From contig NZ_SIZW01000041.1 of NCBI RefSeq assembly GCF_009866805.1, forward strand, positions 1 through 64,000: DNA of 64,000 nucleotides. The letters are read 5' to 3'. The DNA is from Schauerella aestuarii (GTDB lineage: Bacteria; Pseudomonadota; Gammaproteobacteria; Burkholderiales; Burkholderiaceae_B). This document shows positions 1 to 8,810 of this stretch, piece after piece. Below the pieces are notes generated by a model. That model saw nothing but the letters and a program-made list of their open reading frames with translations, ran no database searches and had not been told where the DNA came from. The position numbers were made by a program, and so were the translations under genes. Numbering within the stretch: position 1 is the first letter of the stretch; every line of letters starts with the position of its first letter.

Positions 1-1
1 T

Positions 2-202
<201 letters not shown>

Positions 203-216
203 ATCTGCATCATCCC

Positions 217-253
217 GGAGAGCCGCGGCGCGTGCGGCGGCTTCTCCTTCGTT
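217..253 (+). terminator. Hairpin between tuf and rpsJ (possible attenuator)
   Basis: Arms 217-226 (GGAGAGCCGC) and 237-247 (GCGGCTTCTCC) pair with one bulged base around a GC-rich loop, and the pyrimidine-rich TTCGTTCTTT follows. It could reduce read-through from tuf into rpsJ. The T run is broken, so termination would be partial at best. The call rests on structure only. Confidence 0.4.
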
Positions 254-267
254 CTTTAGGAAACGTC

Positions 268-579
268 ATGAAAAACCAGAAGATCCGCATCCGCTTGAAG
301 GCTTTTGACTACAAGCTGATCGATCAGTCGGCAGCTGAAATCGTCGATACCGCCAAGCGCACCGGCGCCGTGGTTCGTGGTCCCGTACCGCTGCCCACGC
401 GCATCCGTCGCTACGACGTTCTGCGTTCGCCGCACGTCAACAAGACGTCGCGCGACCAGTTCGAAATCCGTACGCACCAGCGCTTGATGGACATCGTCGA
501 TCCTACGGACAAGACCGTTGACGCGTTGATGCGTCTGGACTTGCCCGCCGGCGTTGACGTCGAAATCGCCCTGCAGTAA
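268..579 (+). CDS. rpsJ: 30S ribosomal protein S10
   Basis: The 103-residue product has the standard S10 length and begins [19 protein letters not shown]; the long loop stretch [13 protein letters not shown] and the segment [19 protein letters not shown] are typical. S10 sits in the head of the small subunit and also acts as NusE in antitermination. The start at 268 is preceded by AGGAAA; an in-frame upstream GTG at 232 lies inside a hairpin and is not used. Unusually, the gene is followed at once by a strong terminator and then by an unrelated iron-uptake locus instead of rplC. Confidence 0.97.
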   Translation: MKNQKIRIRLKAFDYKLIDQSAAEIVDTAKRTGAVVRGPVPLPTRIRRYDVLRSPHVNKTSRDQFEIRTHQRLMDIVDPTDKTVDALMRLDLPAGVDVEIALQ

Positions 580-600
580 TCCAGGCGGCTTCGAACCCAT

Positions 601-632
601 AAAAACGCCCACGAGCAATCGTGGGCGTTTTT
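601..632 (+). terminator. Rho-independent terminator after rpsJ
   Basis: A perfect 14-bp stem (AAAAACGCCCACGA with its complement) around a GCAA loop, ending in T5 on the plus strand and, by symmetry, T5 on the minus strand. It can stop transcription leaving rpsJ and also transcription leaving the convergent TonB receptor gene. It cuts rpsJ off from rplC. Confidence 0.9.
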
Positions 633-666
633 GTTTGGGGTGCCTGCGTACGGGGCTCAAGCCCGA

Positions 667-696
667 CCGCCTGAATGCCGGCCGGCATCCAGGCGG
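667..696. repeat. 30-bp near-perfect palindrome
   Basis: Arms CCGCCTGAATGCCGG and CCGGCATCCAGGCGG are complementary at 14 of 15 positions with no spacer (core GCCGGC). It lies between the rpsJ terminator and the stop codon of the TonB receptor and has no T run. It could be a REP-like element, a protein-binding site or a relic of the insertion. Confidence 0.55.
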
Positions 697-706
697 CCGG
701 TTCGCG

Positions 707-2923
707 CTACCAGCGATAGCGTACGGTGGCCATCATGGTGCGCTCGCTCCCCCAGTAGCAGCCGATCGCGCTCAGGCAACTCGCCACGTAGCGGCGATCG
801 AACAGGTTCGACACGTTGAACGCCGCGCTTGCGCCGCGCAGGCTATCCGAGAGGCGGCCCAGATCGTAATCGAGTGCCGCGTCCACCAGCGTCACCGGCT
901 TCATGGCAAAGCGATTGTTCAGGTCGCCGTAGTTGCTGCCGCGATAGGTCGCGCCAACCCCTGCGCCCAAGCCGGCCAACGGGCCGCTTTGCAAGGCGTA
1001 GTGCGTCCAGAGCGCGGCCTGGTGGCGTGGCACGAACGCAAGTTGATTGCCCACTTGTCCTGCGCTGTCCGTGGCGTTCGTCTTGGTGATCTCGCTGTCG
1101 GTGAACGCGTACGAGGCGATCACACTCCATGCTTTCGAGAGCTGCGCCTTGCCTTCAAGCTCGAGGCCGCGCACCCGCACGCGTCCGGTCTGCACCGTGA
1201 AGTTCGTGCTCACCGGATCGGGCGCGCTCACGTTGTTCTGAACGATCTCGAAGCCTGAGAAACTGACGAAGCTTGCCTGTCCTTCAGGCTGATACTTGAT
1301 GCCGGCTTCGATCTGTTCCCCGGTGGTGGGCTTGAGTGCCGCGCCGGTGCGGGTGGTGCCCGCCGTCGGTTGGAACGACGTCGAATAACTGACATAGGGC
1401 GCCAAGCCATTGTCATAGAGATAAGTGGCGCCCACCCGGCCAGTCAATCGGTTGTCGCGTATCTTGTTGTCGTCGTTCGCGCCGGCCGCTCGCCACGTAT
1501 TCGTGTCGGTATCGGCCCAATCCTGGCGGGCGCCCAGCGTCAGACGCAGCCGGCCCAGGTCGATCTGGTCCTGAAGATAAACACCCAGCTGGTCGCGCGA
1601 CTGGTTGATGCGCAAACCGTCGGGTGGCACCTGAATGTTCAGGTTGCCGTATACCGGGCGATACACGTCGAACAATGCGAAGCCCGTACCAGCCGGATTG
1701 CGCAGGATGTTCAACTGGCTCTCCGTGAATCGCGACGTCTCGTGCAGATAGTCGGTGCCCACGAGCACGGTGTGCTTCGAGCCGCCCAGGTCGAAGCGCG
1801 CGGTGGCCTGGTTGTCGATCTGAAAGGTGCGCGCATCTTCGGGGAAGGCCCACGCGTAACGTACGGCCTGTGTGGGTGTGGCCATCTGACCGATCTGCAC
1901 GCGGCGCGAATCGGTATCCACATGCGTGTAACGCGCGGTCTGCTTTACGCTCCAGGTATCGTTGAAGCGATGGTCGACGGTATAGCCGAACATCGTCGTT
2001 TCGTTCTTGAAGCGATCGTAATCCGGGTCGCCCACGAAGCGATCGCGCGGGATGTAGCCTGCGGCTGTGGGGATCATGGTGCCCGCGTAGGGCAGCACAG
2101 GCCCGCCGCCGCCGCCTTTTGAATCGATCTTCTGATACTGCGCTGAGATATTGATGCTGGTGTTGGCCGATGGCTGCCACGTGAAGCTCGGCGCGATGAA
2201 GGCGCGGTCGTCGTCCACATGTTGGAATTGCGTGTTGCCCGTCCGTCCGACGCCCGTGAGCCGATAGAGAAACTTGCCTTCTTCGTCGGCCGGGCCCGAG
2301 AAATCGAAGCCCGTCTGCACCTGATCGAACGACCCATAGCTCGCGAAGACCTCATTGGTGCGATCCGCTGTGGGCCGCTTGCTGGTCATGTTGACCAACC
2401 CGCCCGGTGTGGTCTGCCCAAAAAGGCCCGACGAAGGACCTTTCAGGATCTCGACCCGTTCCAGACCATACGTCTCGATGCGAGGTTGGGAATAGCCGCG
2501 TGCGCCAAAGGGCAGCAGCAGGCCATCGAGGTAACGTGCCGGACGAAAGCCTCGCACGGTAAGCCAGTCATAGCGCACGTCGTTGTCGCCGTACTGCGCG
2601 ATCACGCCCGGCGTATAGCGCACCGCTTGCACGAGCGACGTCGCGCCTCGCTGATCCATTTCATTGCGGGTGATCACGTTGATCGTTTGGGGCGTCTCGA
2701 TCAGTGCGCTATCGGTTTTGGAACCTGAACGCGAGCGTGTGGCGGCAAACATATCGCCGGCTGTGTCGCCGCCGGCCGTGATGTCGCCGCGCACCACAAT
2801 CGGCGCCAACTGCATGGTGCTGCCGGCTGCGGCTTGGGCGGCGGCATCGAGCGGAAATAAAACGGGCAGGGCGCACGCCAGGGCGAGCGCTGCGGCGAGT
2901 GGGGCGGGAGCAAACGGCGCCAC
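707..2923 (-). CDS. TonB-dependent siderophore receptor
   Basis: Outer-membrane ferric-siderophore receptor of 738 residues, normal for the FhuA/FpvA-type family. A signal peptide covers about residues 1-29 (hydrophobic, ending near DAAAQA). A TonB-box-like LAPIVVRGD follows, then the plug domain (about 70-180: ALIETPQTINVITRNEM, VRGFRPARYLDGL, GPSSGLFGQTTPGGLVNM), and a 22-strand-type barrel closing with the C-terminal aromatic YRW. The start is GTG with a GAGG Shine-Dalgarno six bases upstream. The promoter region contains a Fur box at 2955-2969, and an AraC regulator is transcribed divergently, a common arrangement where the ferric siderophore acts as co-inducer. The substrate cannot be told from sequence. 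The gene sits inside the ribosomal protein cluster, between rpsJ and rplC. Confidence 0.93.
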   Translation of the reverse strand: MAPFAPAPLAAALALACALPVLFPLDAAAQAAAGSTMQLAPIVVRGDITAGGDTAGDMFAATRSRSGSKTDSALIETPQTINVITRNEMDQRGATSLVQAVRYTPGVIAQYGDNDVRYDWLTVRGFRPARYLDGLLLPFGARGYSQPRIETYGLERVEILKGPSSGLFGQTTPGGLVNMTSKRPTADRTNEVFASYGSFDQVQTGFDFSGPADEEGKFLYRLTGVGRTGNTQFQHVDDDRAFIAPSFTWQPSANTSINISAQYQKIDSKGGGGGPVLPYAGTMIPTAAGYIPRDRFVGDPDYDRFKNETTMFGYTVDHRFNDTWSVKQTARYTHVDTDSRRVQIGQMATPTQAVRYAWAFPEDARTFQIDNQATARFDLGGSKHTVLVGTDYLHETSRFTESQLNILRNPAGTGFALFDVYRPVYGNLNIQVPPDGLRINQSRDQLGVYLQDQIDLGRLRLTLGARQDWADTDTNTWRAAGANDDNKIRDNRLTGRVGATYLYDNGLAPYVSYSTSFQPTAGTTRTGAALKPTTGEQIEAGIKYQPEGQASFVSFSGFEIVQNNVSAPDPVSTNFTVQTGRVRVRGLELEGKAQLSKAWSVIASYAFTDSEITKTNATDSAGQVGNQLAFVPRHQAALWTHYALQSGPLAGLGAGVGATYRGSNYGDLNNRFAMKPVTLVDAALDYDLGRLSDSLRGASAAFNVSNLFDRRYVASCLSAIGCYWGSERTMMATVRYRW

Positions 2924-2954
2924 GGTAAACCTCGTCTAGGGTGGGGTAAATGAA

Positions 2955-2969
2955 CGATAATCATTATCG
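2955..2969. promoter_or_regulatory. Fur box (7-1-7 inverted repeat)
   Basis: The sequence CGATAATCATTATCG is a perfect 7-1-7 palindrome and matches the Fur consensus TGATAATNATTATCA at 13 of 15 positions. It lies 32 bp upstream of the receptor start and about 107 bp upstream of the chosen AraC start, where it could repress both genes under iron sufficiency. Confidence 0.85.
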
Positions 2970-3076
2970 TGGCCGATCATCCCAGACACATCCTGTCGCG
3001 GCTTGCGGAATTCCGCCCGAAATTGTCGAATTACCGGTTTTGCAACGCCCGATGCTTCGGGGAAGGAAGTGCCCAG

Positions 3077-4066
3077 ATGCCGCAGCCGATCATGCACGAC
3101 GCTTCCTCGCGCTATGGGTCGCCGAGACGCGCCCACGAATGGTGGCGCGACACGCTGCCCACCGTGCCTGTCACCCGCGACTGGAATGCGGTGATCGCCT
3201 GCCTGGAGCAGGTCGATCGCGGCGTGAGTCTCGCGGTGCTCGACGGCACGCCGCGCAACGCCGTGCACTTGCCTGCGCCGGGCGCAGCCGTGTTCGGGAT
3301 CCAGGTTTGGCTGACGGCCGGCGCCGAGGTACAGGTCGACCGGGCAAGCGTCTGCTTGCCGGTCGCCGGCGACGTGTTGCTCTTCAATTACGCCGCAGGC
3401 ACCGCCAGCCGCACGCGCATTCCGGGTGGCCGTCCGGTAAGCCTGGTCGATATTCGTTTCAGTGAATCGGCGCTTGCCAGGCACGGCGCGCAGGCCCTGT
3501 GTGAGATGCTGCGCGATCGATGCGCTGCCTCACTTAGCCGCCCGGACAACGGCGCATTCGTGGCGTGCATGCCGGCGCCGCCAGCGTTGATGGCCCTGGC
3601 GCGAACGATGGCGGCCTGTCCTCAGAACAGCCAACTGGCGCGCCGCCTGTGGTGGCAAGCGCGCGCACTCGAAACGCTGTCGGTGACGGCTGAGCTGCTC
3701 AACGGCGCTGCACCGCAGGCGGTCATGGGCGACGCCCATCAGGCGGCCCTGCGGGCAGAGCGCGTGCTGTTGCAGCGCTTCAGCGAGGACTGGACCGCCG
3801 AACGATTGGCCCGCATGTTGCATATGAGCGAGAAGCGTCTTCAGCATGCCTTTCGCGAGATCGTGGGCATGACCGTGAGTGCGCGCCTGCGCGCCATCCG
3901 GCTCGATGCGGCAGCCACGATGCTGGCCGACGGGCGCCGCGTCACGGACGTGGCAGCCGATGTGGGTTATGCAAGCTTGAGCCACTTCAGCCAGAGCTTC
4001 CGTGCGCAGTTCGGCCGCTCACCGCAGCAATGGCGCGGCACCGATTCGGGTGTGCCTGCAGCCTAG
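3077..4066 (+). CDS. AraC-family transcriptional regulator (siderophore-responsive type)
   Basis: The C-terminal 95 or so residues are a canonical AraC/XylS double helix-turn-helix: WTAERLARMLHMSEKRLQHA followed by VTDVAADVGYASLSHFSQSF and RAQFGRSPQQWR. The N-terminal part (about 220 residues) resembles the ligand-sensing half of PchR/AlcR-type activators. The frame is open from a GTG at 2969, but that codon lies in the Fur box. ATG 3077 is preceded by GGAAGG and gives 329 residues, so it is preferred; ATG 3092 is another option. It is divergent from the TonB receptor, so it probably activates that gene when the ferric siderophore is present. The product is followed by a promoter that restarts ribosomal transcription. 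Confidence 0.88.
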   Translation: MPQPIMHDASSRYGSPRRAHEWWRDTLPTVPVTRDWNAVIACLEQVDRGVSLAVLDGTPRNAVHLPAPGAAVFGIQVWLTAGAEVQVDRASVCLPVAGDVLLFNYAAGTASRTRIPGGRPVSLVDIRFSESALARHGAQALCEMLRDRCAASLSRPDNGAFVACMPAPPALMALARTMAACPQNSQLARRLWWQARALETLSVTAELLNGAAPQAVMGDAHQAALRAERVLLQRFSEDWTAERLARMLHMSEKRLQHAFREIVGMTVSARLRAIRLDAAATMLADGRRVTDVAADVGYASLSHFSQSFRAQFGRSPQQWRGTDSGVPAA

Positions 4067-4105
4067 CTGTGTCGCCGCCGCAACACACTTGGGTGCGCTA
4101 AGTGT

Positions 4106-4134
4106 TTGTATTGCCAAGATATTGCTGCTATAGT
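4106..4134 (+). promoter_or_regulatory. Predicted sigma70 promoter for the rplC operon
   Basis: A -35 element TTGTAT (4106-4111) and a -10 element TATAGT (4129-4134) are separated by exactly 17 bp. The start would fall near 4141, leaving a 5' leader of about 170 nt before rplC. It makes sense because rplC is cut off from rpsJ by a terminator and two foreign genes. Confidence 0.65.
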
Positions 4135-4140
4135 TTTAGG

Positions 4141-4312
4141 CTTGCCATTTTTGGCAGGGTTGCGCATAGCTATCGGGCACCATGCACCATTTGGAGCAGG
4201 CTGATTCGGAAGCGCGTTATGCGTCGTTCTGCAGGCATTTAACCCAAGACGAAAACCATTACTTTCGTCTGAAATTAGCCCCGACCAATCGCAGTCGGGA
4301 ATGGAGAAAACG
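4141..4312 (+). other. Long 5' leader of rplC
   Basis: This stretch of about 170 nt holds no supported gene. A small hairpin (TGCCA at 4143-4147 with TGGCA at 4152-4156) follows the predicted start site. Ribosomal protein leaders of this length are often sites of translational feedback, but no known leader motif is recognised here. Confidence 0.4.
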
Positions 4313-5002
4313 ATGTCGAATCCGACACCCACGCCTGCCGCCCATCGGCTGGGTCTGGTGGGTCGCAAGGTCGGCATGACCCGCATTTTTACCGAGGATG
4401 GTGAATCCATTCCGGTTACCGTGCTGGACGTGTCCAACAACCGTGTGACTCAAGTCAAGTCCCCTGAAACCGACGGCTATGCTGCGGTTCAAGTGGCCTA
4501 CGGCACCCGTCGCGCCTCGCGTGTAGTGAAGCCGCAAACCGGCCACTATGCCAAGGCTGGCGTTGAAGCCGGTAGCATCCTCAAAGAATTCCGCCTCGAT
4601 CCCACCCGCGCCGCCGAATTTTCGGCTGGTAGCGTGATTGCCGTGGAAAGCGTGTTCGAAGCCGGCCAACAGGTCGACGTCACGGGCACCACCATCGGTA
4701 AGGGCTTCGCCGGTACCATCAAACGCCACCACTTCGGTTCGCAACGCGCGTCGCACGGTAACAGCCGTTCGCACCGTGTGCCGGGCTCGATCGGTCAAGC
4801 GCAAGATCCCGGTCGCGTGTTCCCCGGTAAGCGCATGTCCGGTCACCTCGGTGACGCGACCCGCACCGTGCAAAACCTCGACGTGGTTCGCGTCGATGTC
4901 GAGCGCGGTCTGCTGATGGTCAAAGGCGCGGTCCCGGGTCATGCCGGCGCCGATATCATTGTGCGTCCGGCCGTCAAAATGACGGCCAAGAAGGGAGCAT
5001 AA
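4313..5002 (+). CDS. rplC: 50S ribosomal protein L3
   Basis: The 229-residue product begins [20 protein letters not shown]. The long loop that reaches the peptidyl-transferase centre is visible ([17 protein letters not shown]), including the glutamine methylated by PrmB in relatives. ATG 4313 is chosen because GGAG stands six bases upstream; an in-frame ATG at 4301 would add four residues. It is first in the run rplC-rplD-rplW-rplB-rpsS-rplV-rpsC-rplP-rpmC-rpsQ and is separated from rplD by three bases. It appears to have its own promoter at 4106-4134 because rpsJ is detached. Confidence 0.96.
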   Translation: MSNPTPTPAAHRLGLVGRKVGMTRIFTEDGESIPVTVLDVSNNRVTQVKSPETDGYAAVQVAYGTRRASRVVKPQTGHYAKAGVEAGSILKEFRLDPTRAAEFSAGSVIAVESVFEAGQQVDVTGTTIGKGFAGTIKRHHFGSQRASHGNSRSHRVPGSIGQAQDPGRVFPGKRMSGHLGDATRTVQNLDVVRVDVERGLLMVKGAVPGHAGADIIVRPAVKMTAKKGA

Positions 5003-5005
5003 GCC

Positions 5006-5626
5006 ATGGATCTGAAGCTCCTGAATGCTCAAGGTCAATCCGACGCTACGTTCAGCGCGCCCGACACCGTGTTCGGCCGTGACTACAACGAAGCCCTGAT
5101 TCACCAAATCGTCGTGGCCTACCAGGCCAACGCGCGCAGCGGCAACCGTGCACAGAAAGACCGTGCGGAAGTCAAGCACTCCACGAAGAAGCCGTGGCGT
5201 CAAAAGGGTACGGGCCGCGCTCGTGCCGGTATGACGTCCTCGCCGATCTGGCGTGGGGGTGGTCGCACGTTCCCGAACTCGCCCGACGAGAATTTCAGCC
5301 AGAAGGTCAACAAGAAGATGTACCGCGCCGGGATCCGTTCGATCTTGTCGCAGCTGGCCCGTGAAGGCCGCATCTCCGTCGTTGAAACGTTCTCGCTCGA
5401 TACGCCCAAGACCAAAGACGCCGCCGTCAAGCTGCGTGACATGGGTCTGGAATCGGTGTTGATCATCACCGATGCGGTCGACGAAAACGTCTACCTGGCT
5501 ACCCGCAACCTGCCGCACGTCGCTGTGGTTGAAACGCGTTACGCCGATCCGCTGTCGCTGATCCACTACAAGAAAGTGGTTATCACCAAGTCGGCCATCG
5601 CTCAATTCGAGGAGATGCTGGGATGA
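5006..5626 (+). CDS. rplD: 50S ribosomal protein L4
   Basis: The 206-residue L4 contains the extended loop that lines the exit tunnel, recognisable as [15 protein letters not shown] followed by [10 protein letters not shown]. In enterobacteria L4 also represses its own S10 operon through the rpsJ leader; here that leader position is different because rpsJ is detached, so any such control would have to act on the rplC leader. Its stop overlaps the rplW start by four bases (ATGA), indicating translational coupling. The start at 5006 is three bases after rplC. Confidence 0.97.
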   Translation: MDLKLLNAQGQSDATFSAPDTVFGRDYNEALIHQIVVAYQANARSGNRAQKDRAEVKHSTKKPWRQKGTGRARAGMTSSPIWRGGGRTFPNSPDENFSQKVNKKMYRAGIRSILSQLAREGRISVVETFSLDTPKTKDAAVKLRDMGLESVLIITDAVDENVYLATRNLPHVAVVETRYADPLSLIHYKKVVITKSAIAQFEEMLG

Positions 5627-5919
5627 ATGCAGAACGTTTGTTGCAAGTCATTCTGGCTCCGATCGTGACCGAAAAGGCCACGTTCGTCGCCGAAAAGTAC
5701 CAGCAAGTCGCTTTCCGCGTCGTGGACACCGCGACCAAGCCGGAAATCAAGGCTGCCGTCGAACTGCTGTTCAAAGTGCAGGTCGAGTCCGTGCAGGTCC
5801 TCAACCGCAAAGGCAAAGTCAAGCGCTTTGGCCGATTCATGGGTAAGCGCCGCAGTGAGCGCAAGGCCTATGTGTCGCTCAAGGAAGGCCAGGAAATCGA
5901 CTTTGCGGAGGTGATGTAA
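5623..5919 (+). CDS. rplW: 50S ribosomal protein L23
   Basis: The 98-residue L23 has its usual start [20 protein letters not shown] and the loop [21 protein letters not shown] that contacts 23S rRNA at the exit-tunnel rim. This protein is the docking site for trigger factor and SRP. The start overlaps the rplD stop by ATGA and the stop abuts the rplB start with no spacer, so translation of rplD, rplW and rplB is likely coupled. Confidence 0.96.
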   Translation: MNAERLLQVILAPIVTEKATFVAEKYQQVAFRVVDTATKPEIKAAVELLFKVQVESVQVLNRKGKVKRFGRFMGKRRSERKAYVSLKEGQEIDFAEVM

Positions 5920-6747
5920 ATGGCCCTCGTAAAAGTTAAACCGACCTCGGCCGGCCGCCGCAGCATGGTTAAGGTGGTAAGCCCTAACCTGCACAAGGGT
6001 GAGCCGTTCGCTCCGTTGCTCGAAAAGCAAATTCGTGGTTCTGGCCGTAACAACAACGGTCACATCACGGTTCGCCACCGTGGCGGCGGTCACAAGCAGC
6101 ACTACCGCGTCATCGATTTCCGTCGCAACAAGGACGGTATCCCGGCGAAGGTAGAGCGTCTTGAATACGACCCCAACCGCACCGCGCACATTGCACTCCT
6201 GTGCTACGCGGACGGCGAACGTCGCTACATCATCGCTCCTCGTGGTCTGGAAGTCGGCGTTACGCTGCTTTCGGGCGTCGAAGCCCCGATCCGCGCCGGC
6301 AACACGTTGCCGATCCGCAATATCCCGGTTGGCTCGACGATCCATTGCATCGAAATGCTCCCGGGCAAGGGTGCTCAGATGGCCCGTTCGGCTGGTGCTT
6401 CCGCTGTGCTGCTGGCGCGTGAGGGCGTTTACGCTCAAGTGCGTCTGCGCTCCGGCGAAGTCCGTCGCGTGCACATCGAATGCCGTGCCACGATCGGTGA
6501 AGTCGGCAATGAAGAACACAGCCTGCGCCAAATCGGCAAGGCCGGTGCAATGCGTTGGCGCGGTGTCCGCCCGACGGTTCGTGGCGTTGCCATGAACCCG
6601 GTCGATCACCCGCACGGTGGTGGCGAAGGCCGCACCGGTGAAGCACGCGAGCCGGTCAGCCCTTGGGGTACTCCGTCGAAGGGTTTCAAGACTCGACGCA
6701 ACAAGCGGACGAACAATATGATCGTCCAACGGCGCAAGCGCAAGTAA
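5920..6747 (+). CDS. rplB: 50S ribosomal protein L2
   Basis: The 275-residue L2 matches the family length and carries the near-invariant C-terminal block [16 protein letters not shown] with the histidine long implicated in peptidyl transfer, then the basic tail ending IVQRRKRK. It is one of the primary 23S rRNA binders and is needed for subunit association. It directly abuts rplW and is followed 12 bases later by rpsS. Confidence 0.97.
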   Translation: MALVKVKPTSAGRRSMVKVVSPNLHKGEPFAPLLEKQIRGSGRNNNGHITVRHRGGGHKQHYRVIDFRRNKDGIPAKVERLEYDPNRTAHIALLCYADGERRYIIAPRGLEVGVTLLSGVEAPIRAGNTLPIRNIPVGSTIHCIEMLPGKGAQMARSAGASAVLLAREGVYAQVRLRSGEVRRVHIECRATIGEVGNEEHSLRQIGKAGAMRWRGVRPTVRGVAMNPVDHPHGGGEGRTGEAREPVSPWGTPSKGFKTRRNKRTNNMIVQRRKRK

Positions 6748-6759
6748 GGGGCGAACATC

Positions 6760-7035
6760 ATGTCACGTTCGATCAAGAAAGGCCCGTTTGTCGACGCGCA
6801 TCTGATCAAGAAGGTCGATGCAGCCGTCGTGGGCAAAGACAAGAAGCCGATCAAGACCTGGTCGCGCCGGTCCACCATCCTGCCCGATTTCATCGGGCTG
6901 ACTATCGCTGTGCACAACGGCCGTCAGCACGTTCCCGTTTATATCAACGAGAACATGGTCGGTCACAAGCTCGGCGAATTCGCGCTGACCCGTACGTTCA
7001 AGGGTCACGCCGCGGACAAGAAGTCGAAGAGGTAA
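6760..7035 (+). CDS. rpsS: 30S ribosomal protein S19
   Basis: The 91-residue product begins [20 protein letters not shown] and contains the conserved [20 protein letters not shown] and [16 protein letters not shown]19 sits in the 30S head, where it complexes with S13 near the A-site tRNA. It lies 12 bases after rplB and three bases before rplV, within the S10-type run. Length and sequence are ordinary for proteobacteria. Confidence 0.97.
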   Translation: MSRSIKKGPFVDAHLIKKVDAAVVGKDKKPIKTWSRRSTILPDFIGLTIAVHNGRQHVPVYINENMVGHKLGEFALTRTFKGHAADKKSKR

Positions 7036-7038
7036 GCG

Positions 7039-7368
7039 ATGGAAACTCAAGCCATTATCCGTGGGGTGCACATCTCTGCGCAAAAGACCCGACTCGTTGC
7101 GGATTTGATCCGTGGTAAGTCGGTTGCGCAAGCACTGAACATCCTCACCTTTTCCCCCAAGAAGGCGGCCGTCATCCTGAAGAAGGCTGTCGAATCCGCT
7201 ATCGCCAACGCCGAGCACAACGACGGCGCCGATATCGATGAGCTGAAGGTCACCACGATCTATGTGGACAAGGCTCAATCGATGAAGCGCTTCTCGGCGC
7301 GCGCCAAGGGCCGCGGTAACCGTATCGAGAAGCAGACTTGCCACATTGTGGTCAAAGTCGGCGCGTAA
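7039..7368 (+). CDS. rplV: 50S ribosomal protein L22
   Basis: The 109-residue L22 begins [20 protein letters not shown]. It includes the beta-hairpin tip [19 protein letters not shown]-type sequence (seen here as [19 protein letters not shown]) that forms part of the exit tunnel constriction and is where macrolide-resistance changes occur in other species. No insertion or deletion is seen in that loop. It lies three bases after rpsS and nine before rpsC. Confidence 0.97.
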   Translation: METQAIIRGVHISAQKTRLVADLIRGKSVAQALNILTFSPKKAAVILKKAVESAIANAEHNDGADIDELKVTTIYVDKAQSMKRFSARAKGRGNRIEKQTCHIVVKVGA

Positions 7369-7377
7369 GGAGCAACG

Positions 7378-8187
7378 ATGGGTCAGAAAATTCACCCGAT
7401 TGGGTTCCGTCTCGCGGTATCCCGTAACTGGTCGTCCAAGTGGTTTGCGGACGACAAGGCCTTCCCCGGCATGTTGGCGCAAGACATCCGTGTTCGCGAG
7501 TATCTGAAGAAGAAGCTCAAGAGCGCGTCGGTCGGCCGCGTGATCATCGAGCGTCCCGCCAAGAACGCCCGCATCACCATTTACTCGGCTCGTCCGGGCG
7601 TGGTGATCGGCAAGCGTGGCGAAGACATCGAGAACCTGAAGAGCGATCTGCAGCGTTTGATGGGCGTGCCCGTGCACGTCAACATCGAGGAAATCCGCAA
7701 GCCGGAAACCGACGCTCAACTGATTGCCGATTCGATCTCGCAACAGCTCGAAAAGCGCATCATGTTCCGTCGTGCGATGAAACGCGCGATGCAAAACGCG
7801 ATGCGTCTGGGTGCCCAAGGCATCAAGATCATGAGCGCCGGTCGTCTGAACGGTATCGAAATCGCTCGCACCGAGTGGTATCGCGAAGGCCGTGTGCCGT
7901 TGCACACCCTGCGCGCCAATATCGACTACGGTACGTCCGAAGCCCACACCACGTATGGTGTGATCGGTATCAAGGTCTGGGTCTACAAGGGCGACATGCT
8001 CCCGAACGGCGAAATGCCGCCGGAAGTGGTTACTCCCCGTGAAGATGACCGCCGTCCCCGCCGCGCTCCGCGCGGTGACCGTCCGGAAGGCGCTCGCGCC
8101 GGCCGTCCGGGTGCGGGTCCTGGTGGTCGTGGACGCGGTCCGCGCAAGGCTGATGGCGCTGCGACGCCGACGCCCGAAGGAGAATAA
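7378..8187 (+). CDS. rpsC: 30S ribosomal protein S3
   Basis: S3 of 269 residues, longer than the 233 of E. coli. The core is normal: [18 protein letters not shown], then the KH domain with [18 protein letters not shown] at about residue 75, and the C-terminal lobe. The extra length is a low-complexity Arg/Gly/Pro tail from about residue 222 ([19 protein letters not shown] and onward), a feature seen in several Burkholderiales. S3 forms part of the mRNA entry channel and has helicase activity with S4 and S5. The gene is two bases upstream of rplP. Confidence 0.96.
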   Translation: MGQKIHPIGFRLAVSRNWSSKWFADDKAFPGMLAQDIRVREYLKKKLKSASVGRVIIERPAKNARITIYSARPGVVIGKRGEDIENLKSDLQRLMGVPVHVNIEEIRKPETDAQLIADSISQQLEKRIMFRRAMKRAMQNAMRLGAQGIKIMSAGRLNGIEIARTEWYREGRVPLHTLRANIDYGTSEAHTTYGVIGIKVWVYKGDMLPNGEMPPEVVTPREDDRRPRRAPRGDRPEGARAGRPGAGPGGRGRGPRKADGAATPTPEGE

Positions 8188-8189
8188 AG

Positions 8190-8606
8190 ATGCTGCAACC
8201 GTCACGCAGAAAATATCGTAAAGAGCAAAAAGGCCGTAACACCGGTCTGGCTACTCGCGGAACGGACGTTTCGTTCGGCGATTTCGGCTTGAAGTCGACC
8301 GATCGCGGTCGTCTGACGGCGCGCCAGATCGAAGCCGCTCGTCGTGCCATTAACCGTCACATGAAGCGTCAAGGTAAAACCTGGATTCGTATTTTCCCGG
8401 ATAAGCCTATTTCGCAAAAACCTGCCGAAGTCCGGATGGGTAACGGTAAGGGCAACCCCGAGTATTGGGTCGCTGAAATTCAACCGGGCAAAGTGCTGTA
8501 TGAGCTGGGTGGTGTAAGCGAAGAAATCGCGCGTGAAGCCTTCCGCTTGGCCGCTGCAAAGCTGCCGCTCCGGACCACGTTCGTCGCGCGTCATATCGGT
8601 GCTTAA
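8190..8606 (+). CDS. rplP: 50S ribosomal protein L16
   Basis: The 138-residue L16 begins [17 protein letters not shown] and contains the typical [19 protein letters not shown] and [20 protein letters not shown]16 binds near the A site and helps position aminoacyl-tRNA. It follows rpsC by two bases and precedes rpmC by ten. Nothing unusual is seen. Confidence 0.97.
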   Translation: MLQPSRRKYRKEQKGRNTGLATRGTDVSFGDFGLKSTDRGRLTARQIEAARRAINRHMKRQGKTWIRIFPDKPISQKPAEVRMGNGKGNPEYWVAEIQPGKVLYELGGVSEEIAREAFRLAAAKLPLRTTFVARHIGA

Positions 8607-8616
8607 GGAGTACTAA

Positions 8617-8808
8617 ATGAAAGCCAGCGAACTCCGTTCGAAAGACGCCGCCGAGCTCGGCAAAGAGCTCGAAAGTCTGTTGCGTGCGCAATTTGGTCTG
8701 CGTATGCAGCGGGCCACTCAACAGCTTGCCAACCACAGCCAGCTTGGCAAAGTGCGCCGCGACATCGCGCGCGTACGCACCTTGCTGACCGAGAAGGCAG
8801 GGAAATAA
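8617..8808 (+). CDS. rpmC: 50S ribosomal protein L29
   Basis: The 63-residue L29 is an all-helical protein of normal size beginning [20 protein letters not shown], with the conserved C-terminal [15 protein letters not shown]. It sits beside L23 at the exit-tunnel rim. A GGAG Shine-Dalgarno (AAGGAGTACTAA) precedes the ATG, and rpsQ starts two bases after its stop. Confidence 0.96.
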   Translation: MKASELRSKDAAELGKELESLLRAQFGLRMQRATQQLANHSQLGKVRRDIARVRTLLTEKAGK

Positions 8809-8810
8809 TC

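Noticed and set aside
2969-3076. GTG start at 2969 extending the AraC regulator by 36 residues
   Set aside because: The codon lies at the end of the Fur box, has no ribosome site, and the added residues do not look like the family N-terminus.
4182-4379. A 65-codon frame in the rplC leader running into rplC
   Set aside because: It overlaps the start of rplC in another frame and lacks a ribosome site; no leader peptide character such as codon runs is seen.
6763-8205. A 480-codon minus-strand open frame opposite rpsS-rpsC
   Set aside because: A shadow of codon bias in rpsS, rplV and rpsC; no homologous features.
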